Positions 23,901 to 33,800 of a stretch of DNA of 64,000 nt are shown here, in pieces. The DNA is from Centropus unirufus (Eukaryota; Chordata; Aves; Cuculiformes; Centropidae). Numbering within the stretch: position 1 is the stretch's first letter; the number at the start of each line of letters is the position of its first letter. The DNA is taken from the NCBI GenBank assembly GCA_013397695.1, contig VYZI01000204.1:1176604-1240603 (forward strand). The letters run 5' to 3'. The notes below the pieces were generated by a model. It ran no database searches. It was not told the origin of the DNA and was given only the letters and a program-made list of their open reading frames with translations. The position numbers were made by a program, and so were the translations under genes.

Positions 23901-26629
23901 AAAGAGCACAAACAGTTGAGAAGACACCCGGGTTCCCCTGACTTTTTCCTGCTCTGTTGGCCCCAGAACTCACAGCCATCTCCGCGCCACTGACAAGAAC
24001 ACGTTCCTTCGGCAGCTCTCCAAGACGAAGGTCAAATTAACGTCAGTCCATTGCTATTTAGCTCTGCGCAGCTCCTGTCATGTACAAGGTTAAACAAATT
24101 CACCAAGATTGAGCTCTGAAGATGTGTTCTTGAGGGCTCTGATTAACGGCAGAGATTGGAGGCAATTCTGACAGGGAAGCTGAGAGCTCTGCTCCACTTG
24201 GAGATCTCCGTATGGCAGCCAAGGTCACTGTATCTCAGCTGCCAGCCTTGGATGCTGTTTGCGTAACCAGCAGATGCTCTCCTGGCTCCATATGCACTTT
24301 TGAATACAAACCCACAAGTTTCTGCATTCCAGCAACAGAGCACTCCACCACACCTCAGCCCTGCAACACGGTAAAATGCTGCTGTTGCCAGGATAAAGGA
24401 GGATTATCTGAACTTTGTGGGATTGAACCTGCTGTGGCAGGTGGCCACGTAGATGAGCTCTGCAGCTTGTTGCAGTCAGCGGATTTTCACACCACCTTCC
24501 TCAGGTGCCTCTGACAACAATATTCTCCCTCTGACCCTCCTGAGTGAATCACCGTGGCCAATTAATAGAGGAAAATTAGAGGGAGAAGGAAAAATACTAC
24601 CAACTCACTGCAAATCAAGCATATGGGACTTGATTTCTGTTGTTAATACTGAAAATAATCCCAGGAGTTCTTGGTTCGGACATATTAAGTCTAAGGACAC
24701 TCGTTAGGCACCTACATGATAGAAAGTTGTGACATTTCCTCGTGGGATGGGATACAAAGCTTCAGGGCAGGGACTCGAACATTGTTGGTAAGGGGAGCAG
24801 GGAAAGCAGTGATCTGAAACGCAGATCAGGTATCTTTAAACTTCCGAGTACTTATTATATTTTTCAAAATGTAGATACTTGAGGCATATCACTGAAAGCC
24901 AGCTGTGAGAAAAGAGCATTTTTCATGAACTATCTGAACTAAGAATTTGAATCATTGTCCTGGTATCACCAAATGACCAGGACTCTTTACTACCATAATG
25001 GCTATTCAGGCTCAGGTCAAACTGCACAGCCTTAGTTTAATCATTTATTTACAGAACATATTAAAACTACCATATATCTAGTTTAACGATGCCTGCTAGG
25101 TGAAAGGCTGTTTCTTACTGCTAACTTCTGCATTACATTGCTGGAATAATTTGAATTGTTTAAGACTGGAGCATCAAGACTCCTTAAACAACACGGCATT
25201 AAATTTCTAGAAATGAATTTTGTTTAAAAAACCATCTAGCTCTGAGACCCCATCCCACGCCTACTCCTTGGAAAGCCCTATTGCGTTTTTTTCAGAGCCC
25301 CACAAGAAGTACTTAGGGGCAGAACTCTGTCCCATTTCCTACCCCAGAGCTTAGTAACGTCCTGGTGTTGATAGCAACTCTGCCGTTTGACTACGGTTGG
25401 AGGTTGCCTTCCTCTCAAATCCACTTTATTCAGATCACAAAGGTTACAAACTGCGTCTAGCATCCTTGAAGTGAGTCAATGACGCAGAAACAAGGGCCAG
25501 GCAAACATCCTGCTGCTCTTCCCCCTGCCCTCCAACAGTGGAATTATCTGAAGATTAATTTGCAAATTAAATACTGACCAAAATACGTAAATACTGACAA
25601 AAAAAAAATAAATCTGAGCACCTTTTGTATCCAAACTTGAGCTCAGCAGCCACAGTTCTACATGGGTTTTGTATTTCCCTCATCACCCTACTACAAGCAC
25701 CTTCTAGTAAGCACACAACACGACTGCACGCAAGACACTTGAAGAGCAGGAGCCGGGTTTAAAAGTGCTCTCCTCAAAACCCTGCACCTGTTAAAAAACC
25801 CACTCCTGTTCCCAAGTGCCCAAGAGCTGGCTCTCGCCTGGGTGAGATGCAATGCCAAGAGGCAGCACTCTGCCCAAATCCTCTCTTCCGTGAAATCGCT
25901 GTTTCACAAGAGGAGGAAAAAATAACATGCATCATCTTTCTTCTCCATTCTTTCCACACTTCAGCAGTTGGGACACACTGACAGGAACTCATACTCGGAT
26001 GGCCAGATATATAAGAAGTCCTTTTATCATTACCTACCTATAAACATCCTTTTAAACAAATAATCTTTAATGCTCACTGCAAACCAGAGAAGGCAGGATT
26101 CCATTTCACTTGCCGCTGTCATTTTCAAGAGTTTTAGTCATCTTCAAAGCCCGGGCAATGGCACCAGGCTTCAATAAACGCTGTGGTGGAAGCCTGATAA
26201 GCCGAGATTCCCAGGGGCTGGAGGCCAAGGGAGAGGGGCTCAGGATGCCATGGCCTCCTCCGTCCGCAGGGATCCAGGGCCATGTGTTTAGGAAGTGGAA
26301 GCTGGATTTCCCCCACAGCTGACTCAGAGCTGGTGTTTTCCGCCGAACTGGTTCACTAAGGGCCCCCAGATCCACTGTCCTGGGGGCAAGGGCCTCCAGT
26401 CCTTCTGGGAAACGAGGGTTTTGCTGCTTGGGGCTGAGGGGAAATCCCGAGCAGGACAAACCGCCCCTGCTTCCCGCGTGGAGCTCCTCACCTTCCCAGG
26501 GCTGCCCTCGCCCCTGGTCCCCTCACCGTCCCCCCCAGCCGCCAGCCCCCCTGATCCCCGGCAGCCCGCTCCGTGCTCCTCGGGCCCGCTCCGTCCCCTC
26601 GCAGGGCCCCAGGAGCCATTGGGGACCCC
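14936..26629. other. Intergenic sequence upstream of ALAS1, no gene recognised
   Basis: About 11.7 kb with no recognisable gene or CR1 copy. It is expected to hold distal regulatory DNA for ALAS1. I see a pair of identical TTTAATTAAT motifs at 23805 and 23835 and a MARE-like GCTGACTCAG at 26318-26327 (see findings). A 196-codon minus-strand frame (18650-19240) and a 162-codon plus frame (22480-22968) have no family features and are taken as chance. Confidence 0.55.
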
Positions 26630-27404
26630 CTGTCCCCGCGGGAGCTGCCTCCATCCTCCCTCAGCACCTCAGGGACCCCTTCATCCCCACAGGAGCTCCC
26701 CCCATCCCCTCGGGAGCTGCTCCCATTTCCATGGGAGCTCCCCCCAGCCCCACGGGAGCAGCCCCCATCCCCACAGGAGCTGCCGCTATTCCCATAAGAG
26801 GTGCCACCTTCTCCCAGGAGCTCCCCCATCCCCACGGGAGCTGCCGCTATTCCCTCAGCACCTCAGGGATCCCTTCATCCCCACGGGAGCTGCCCCTATT
26901 TCCATGGGAGCTGCCCTTATTTCCATGGGAGCTGCCCCAATTCCCATAAGAGCAGCCCCCATCCCCACAGGAGCTGCCGCTATTCCCATAAGAGCTGCCC
27001 CCCTTCTCCCAGGACCTCCCCCATCCCCACGGGAGCTGCCGCTATTCCCTCAGCACCTCAGGGATCCCTTCATCCCCACGGGAGCTGCCCCATCCCCACG
27101 GGAGCTGCCGCTATTCCCTCAGCACCTCAGAGATCCCTTCATCCCCACGGGAGCTGCCCTTATTTCCATGGGAGCTGCCTCAATTCCCATAAGAGCAGCC
27201 CCCATCCCCATAGGAGCTGCCTCCCATCCCCATGGGAGCCGGCCCCTTCCTCACGGGAGCTGCCGTTATTCCCATAGGAGCGTTCCCCATCCCCATAAGA
27301 GCTGCCGCCCTTCCCCCAGGACCTCCCCCCATTCCCATGGGAGCTGCCGTTATTCCCATAGGAGCACCCCCCTTCCTCAGGGGAGCTGCCCCCCTTCCCC
27401 CAGG
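26630..27404. repeat. GGAGCTGCC minisatellite upstream of the ALAS1 promoter
   Basis: Tandem array built on a roughly 21-base unit, GGAGCTGCC followed by a pyrimidine-rich CCTATTTCCATG-type segment. Longer units of about 49 bases (containing CCCTCAGCACCTCAGGGATCC) recur near 26838, 27022 and 27104, giving a higher-order pattern. Because 21 is a multiple of three, all three forward frames stay open for long stretches and create spurious frames with a seven-residue GAAPIPI-like period. The array ends at the assembly gap. Confidence 0.9.
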
Positions 27405-27655
27405 NNNNNNNNNNNNNNNNNNNNNNNNNNNNNNNNNNNNNNNNNNNNNNNNNNNNNNNNNNNNNNNNNNNNNNNNNNNNNNNNNNNNNNNNNNNNNNNN
27501 NNNNNNNNNNNNNNNNNNNNNNNNNNNNNNNNNNNNNNNNNNNNNNNNNNNNNNNNNNNNNNNNNNNNNNNNNNNNNNNNNNNNNNNNNNNNNNNNNNNN
27601 NNNNNNNNNNNNNNNNNNNNNNNNNNNNNNNNNNNNNNNNNNNNNNNNNNNNNNN
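27405..27655. other. Assembly gap (251 N) just upstream of the ALAS1 core promoter
   Basis: N run between the minisatellite and the GC-rich promoter. It probably hides further repeat units and part of the proximal promoter. Confidence 1.
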
Positions 27656-27802
27656 CCCCCCGCGCCTGCGCAGTGCGGTCCCCGCTCTCCTGCGCCTGCG
27701 CGGAGCGGCCGGGGCTATAAAAGGCAGCGGCGGGGCCGGCCCCGCCAGGTCTCCGGGTCCTCCCCGCGCCCTTGGAGCCGGCTCCTCCCGCCCCGCGCAG
27801 AG
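27656..27802 (+). promoter_or_regulatory. ALAS1: ALAS1 core promoter and 5' UTR: two NRF-1-like sites plus TATA box
   Basis: A TATA box (TATAAAA, 27716-27722) lies 80 bases before the ATG, so transcription should start near 27745-27750 and leave a 5' UTR of about 55 bases. Upstream are two near-identical NRF-1-type palindromes, CGCGCCTGCGCA at 27661-27672 and TGCGCCTGCGCG at 27691-27702, spaced exactly 30 bases start to start. NRF-1 control of the housekeeping ALAS promoter is established in mammals; binding here is inferred from the motif. The combination of a TATA box with CpG-rich NRF-1 sites fits a gene that is expressed in all cells but strongly inducible. The transcription start was not observed directly. 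Confidence 0.8.
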
Positions 27803-30800
27803 ATGGAGGCTGTGGTGCGGCGCTGCCCGTTCCTGGCCCGCGTCTCGCAGGCCTTCCTGCAGAAAGCCGGGCCCTCGCTGCTGCTGTACGCCCAGCACTG
27901 CCCCCGCATGATGGAGCCGCGCCCCGCCGCCCGCGCCATCGCCACGTCCGCCGCCCGCGGGCACCAGGCGGAGGAGGAGAGACCGCCCGCCCGCCGTGAG
28001 TGGGGCCGGGCCGGGGGGGAAGGAACACAGGGGCTGCCGGAATTCCGTGTCAGCGTTCAGGGAGTCCCCCATTCCCACAGGAGCTGCCTCCATCCCTTCC
28101 CAGTGTTCAGGGACCCCCCCTGATCTCCACAGGCGCTGCCTCCATCCCTTCCCAGTGTTCAGGGGGCCCCCATTCCCATAGGAGCTGCCTGAATCACCTC
28201 CCAGTGTTCCACGGATCCCTTATCCCCTTAGGAGCTGCCTGAATCCCCTCCCAGTGTTCCAAGGATCCCTTATCCCCTTAGGAGCTGCCTGAATCCCCTC
28301 CCAGTGTTCCAAGGATCCCCCATCCCCACAGGAGCTGCCTGAATCCCCTCCCAGTGTTCCAAGGATCCCCCATCCCCACAGGAGCTGCCTGAATCCCCTC
28401 CCAGCGCCCCATGGATCTCCCCATTCCCATAGGAGCTGCCTCCATCCCTTCCCAGTGTTCAGGGAGCCCTCCATTCCCATAGGAGCTGCCTCCATCCCTT
28501 CCCAGCATTCCGGGGGCCCCTATCCCCATAGGATCTGCCTGAATTCCCTCCCAGTGCTCCAGGGACACCCTGGTCCCCACAGGAGCTGCCCAAATCCCTT
28601 CCCATCGCCCCAGGGACTCCCCCATCCGCATAGGAACTGCCTGAATCCCCTCTCAGCACTCCAGGGAACCCCCTCATACACATAGGAGCTGCCTGAATCC
28701 CCTCCCAGTGTTCCAAGGACCCCTATCCCCATAGGAGCTGCCTGCATCCGCTCTCAGCACCCCAGGCTCCCCCCTCCATCCCAGAAGCAGCGCTGGGGGG
28801 GGCAGAGGGAGTGTTGGGACTGGGGCAGCAGTGGGGCTGGGACACGGCTCCCGCTGGGGAGGGCTGGGAGCCCCTCAGGGCAAAATGCATCTTCAGACAT
28901 TGTATATCCTAGAAGGAAAGGTCTGGAATAGGCAGCTTTGGGAGAAGGGGTGCCTGATCCTTTAAATGTCTGTGGTGTTGGGGACAAATGAGGGAGAAGC
29001 TTGTTGGGCCATCCTGCAGGGAGCTCTGGTTGGGATCCATGATCCTGGATCTCAGAGCTGGGTTTTCTCATGCAAGAAAGCTGGGGAGGGTAGGGACAGG
29101 AGGAGGGAGAGTGACTTTACATTAGAAGGGGAAAGATTGAAATTGGACATTAGGAAGAAACTCTTCCCAATGAGGGTGGGGAGGCCCTGGCCCAGGTTGC
29201 TCAAGGGAAGTGGTGGCTGCCCCAGCCCCGCAGGTGTTCAAGGACAGGTTGGATGCTCCCCTTGAGCATCCTGGTCTGCTGGGAGGTGCCTCTGCCCATG
29301 GCAGGGGGGTTGGAACTGATTGGGCCTCAAAGTCCTTCCCAACACAAACCATTCTAGCTGCACTTCAGCCCAGCAGTTAGTGTTCCTTGGGTGATCCTTG
29401 CCCTGACACTCAGGGGAAGGGATCATAGAATGGTTTGGGTTGGAAAAGACTTTATAGATCATCCAGTTCCAACCCCTTTGCCGTGTGCAGGGCCACCTTC
29501 CACTGGATCACATTCTGCAGGGCCCATCCAGTCTGGCCTTGAACATCTCCAGGTATGGGACATCCACGACTTCTCTGGGTGACCTGGGCCAGTGCCTTGC
29601 CTCCCTCACAGCAAAACATTGCTTCCCAGTATCTCATTTAAATTGCCCCTCTTCCAATTTAAAACCATACCTCCATGTCCTATCCCTGCACTCCCTGATC
29701 AAGATCCCCTTCCCAGCTTTCCTGGAGCCCGTTTGAGTACCAGAAACTGCTGTAAGGTCTCTCCAAAGCCTTGTCTTCTCCAGGCTGAATAACCCCAGCT
29801 CCCAGTGCTGACTTGAGGTGTGCAGTAGAGGAGGCAATGGTGGCTGAAAATAGCCAAGCTCTAAAAGAAAATCTCCCCTTCCAGGATGAAGAAAGGGTTT
29901 TTTTTCTTGCCCAGTGTTTAGCGTTACATCCAGTGTCTTAAATTGGATGCCCCTTGGGTGTTACTGGGATTTCCCACTTGAATAAATAAAATGTGATTGC
30001 TCAAGTTATAGTCTTGAATGACGTGTGCTAAATTCCAAAGATAATGGATAGACAAGCTTAAGGCAGTATATGAAAATGATGAAGCTGAAGTGCTTTTCCT
30101 TCTCTCTCTCCACCTCAGAGGCCAAAAATGCCAAAGAGACCCAGCAGAATGCAGAGGGAGCCCAGCCACCTACTGGCCACCCAACTGCAGGTGCTAGCCA
30201 GAGCTCTGCTACCAAATGCCCATTCCTGGCAGCTCAGATGAATCACAAGAACAGTAATGTTTTCTGCAAAGCCAGCCTAGAACTCCAAGAGGATGTGCAG
30301 GAAATGCAGGCAGACAGGAAAGGTAAGTATTCTGTGCACTGAAGCGATGGTTCCTTCCGAGAGCTCCTGTGCCGTGACCTTGCTCTACCAAGCCTAACAG
30401 TTGCCACTTAGATGATGCAGTTAGGATTCTGGGAGTCAGCAAGAAAAAGCTGTTGGAGAAAGCAGGTGTTAAATGGATTATCCATTTTTTTTATTATTTT
30501 AGGTGTGATGATAACAGTATGCTGTAATTTGATGACCTGGCTCTAAACATTTGCATCAGGCTATTAACTTCACACCCAAAGTGGGTGCTTAGCACTGCCG
30601 AGGGCTTTACCAGGGTGCCAGTATAGACAAATGTGGTATATCCAGAGATCCAAAGAAACTGGATCGAGGTACTAAGTAAATACCAGCACAAATCCAAACT
30701 GGAAGCAAGGAAAACCTTTTTTTATGTGGAACCAGAGGGTGTTGGCTGACTTGCAGCCCTGTTGCGGAAAGGCTGTTCTTCAGAGGAAGGAACTTCTCAC

Positions 30801-33800
30801 CAATAGCAGTAATGCCTTGCTGTCTTTCTCGGGAAGTTTATTTTTCTGCTTGTTTTCTGTGGCACAGTTTTAAAAAGAAAATAAAAACTGTGCTAACTGA
30901 ACAAAATACTGGGAATAAAAAGGAAGCAGATAACTAGAACACTGCCTTCAGTTAGGTGCGTGCTGACTCTCAGATAAATGCTGTACCATAGAGTGGTTTT
31001 CTTCATGCTGAGCAAAATATGTTGTAAGGACAATTGTGTTGTATTGTTATTGATTAATAAGGTTTTTCCTTTGTCTTGACAATGCAAAATTCCATGGGGA
31101 TAAAACAGTTGATTTTAACAGGAGCACATGGATTTGGGCATATGCTTCCTAAAGAATGAAGACTTAGAGTTAATTAAAATGCTTGATTTCTTTAACTTCA
31201 TTTTGTTTCAGACTGGTGAAGCTCATTAGAATTTATTACAATGTCTGTAGGTACAGAATTTGCTAAAATGCCCACCACTTCCACCGTGAGGAGCATTGAG
31301 ACTAAAGGAGAAGAGCAGAGTGGCTTGCTGAAGAAGTTCAAGGATATTGTGCTGAAGCAAAGACCAGAAAGTGTATCTCATCTACTTCAAGATAACTTGC
31401 CAAAATGTAAGATTGCGTGGGAAAACCTCAACTGTCCTGGTCTCCTGTGATTATTTCCTGTGTGCTTAAGCCCCTGTCTCATTTCAGCTGTGTCCACCTT
31501 CCAGTATGATCAGTTCTTTGAGAAGAAGATAGATGAAAAGAAGAAGGATCACACCTACCGAGTATTCAAAACAGTGAACCGGAAGGCACAGATCTTTCCC
31601 ATGGCGGATGACTACACTGACTCTCTGATCACCAAGAAGGAGGTGTCTGTCTGGTGCAGCAATGATTACCTGGGCATGAGTCGTCATCCCCGTGTGTGTG
31701 GAGCAGTGATGTGAGTAGTGCCATATTCTCCTGAGGCACTTCCAAGGTGTAGGGCACTGCAGAAGGTTTTCTGGGAAGGCTTTTGAAGAATTGATTTTTG
31801 TGCTGGGCTATGTAAGCTGCTTCTGGCATTATTCTTGCTGTAATTAAGCTTATGCCCTTCTCTTGAGCAGGGGTAATGGATATCTTCGTGCTTGGCCCCA
31901 GGGCTGCAGTACACCTAGAATACAGTCACTCACTGACCCTCCTCCCTGGGTTTTCCTCAGGAGCCCATAAATGTGTCCAGATAAGCAAAGAGATCAGTTA
32001 CTGAGTACAAGTGCAATATACTGTTCAGTTTATCAGATTCCAAAGCAGTGGCGGTTGCTCAAAGACCTCAAACCTACCAGCTGCTTTTGCAGCCAGTTCT
32101 GTTTTGGAATACTCGATTACCTATGAGAATGCTCTTGGCCATGATCCTTTACTCCTCTGTGTTGGACAGTAACACTACTCTTTGGGTTCTCCATAGGGAC
32201 ACACTGAAACAACATGGTGCTGGAGCAGGTGGCACAAGAAATATTTCGGGAACAAGTAAATTCCATGTTGACTTGGAAAAAGAGCTAGCTGATCTTCATG
32301 GGAAGGATGCAGCACTGTTGTTCTCCTCTTGCTTTGTTGCCAATGACTCCACTCTCTTCACTCTAGCTAAAATGCTGCCAGGTGAGATCTCAAAAGTGAA
32401 CCCACCAAAACCACAGCCCTGCCCTAAAACTGGGAGGAAATTTTACAAACTGCTGCTCAAAGTGAGGCTTCATCCCACCCGATCAGCACAGTATGAGTCT
32501 TGTGAATACCTTGTTCAAATTGCATAAATCATAGTAGCAGCCTACTAAGGCTGAGGTCTTGGAAGTGGCAATGGCAGAAGACGTTGGACAAAAAGCAGTC
32601 TTCTGCTCTAGCACTTAAATTCAGCCTGAAAATGAGGCAGCAAGAATTTAATGTCCTCATACCTGTGGATGTGAACTTCTTTCTCTTTTTCCCCTCCCCT
32701 GAAGTTCAGGACAGGTTTGTTTTCACTTGTGGAGTCGAGAGCTAGATAAAAATATTAAAGACTTATGAAAATCCTTCTGTATGTCCATATGTTCAACTCA
32801 GTTTTAGCTTAAACAGTTAAAGTAAGCCTTAAATATTTTTGCTTCATGATCTACCTCTCTTTTGATCCTAAACATTGCTTTCTAGAACATGCTACCCTTG
32901 CTGCTTGAACACTGCATAGAGTAGTGCTGGTAACCAGTTTAATGCTTCATAGTTCAAATCTAACTGGGATGTTCCCTCAGGCTGTGAGATCTACTCTGAT
33001 TCTGGAAACCATGCCTCCATGATCCAGGGGATCCGAAACAGCAGGGTGCCAAAACACATATTTCGCCATAACAATGTGAACCATCTTCGAGAACTGTTGA
33101 AGAAGTCTGACCCATCCACCCCTAAAATTGTTGCATTTGAAACAGTTCACTCAATGGATGGTGAGTTGACACCAAACCCTTCTCCTTCCAGTGCAGTTAG
33201 TGCTTCAAGCATCTGTATTTGAGCTCTGGGAGTGTGTATTTTGTAAGAATTTACATTAAAATAAACTTCTGAAAGGGCTGGTGTTTGAGGTACTTCTAAT
33301 ATTTATCAAAGCTGGGTACGGGGAATCCTAAACCAGTCGCTCCTTTGGTTCTAGGTGCAGTCTGTCCTCTGGAAGAGCTGTGTGATGTGGCCCACGAGCA
33401 CGGGGCGATCACTTTTGTGGATGAAGTGCATGCTGTGGGGCTGTATGGACCTCGAGGTGGTGGTATAGGAGACAGGGATGGAGTCATGCACAAGATGGAC
33501 ATCATCTCTGGAACGCTTGGTATGCACGACCTGCGCCTTCACAGAAACTAAGGCAGCAAAACCTCTGAGCAGCCAGATTAAGTGGGTTAACTCCAGCCCA
33601 GTCTGTTAAAGGAACTTGCCAAGTGCTGTTGGGGACTAGGATTTTTCAGAAAGCCCAAAGGATTTGAGTACACCCCCCAGTTTGAAAAGCTTGTGTTAAG
33701 CCACTTATGCTGCCTTACAAATCAGTTGAGGTAGCATTTTCTTTCTCTAAACAAGCCAGCAAAAAGTCTTCCAGTGGCAGATTATACAACTGAAGAAATT

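Noticed and set aside
26295..27911. 538-codon plus-strand open frame upstream of and into ALAS1 exon 1
   Set aside because: It is produced by a 21-base tandem repeat that cannot bring in stops, crosses a 251-base gap, and reads ALAS1 exon 1 in the wrong frame.
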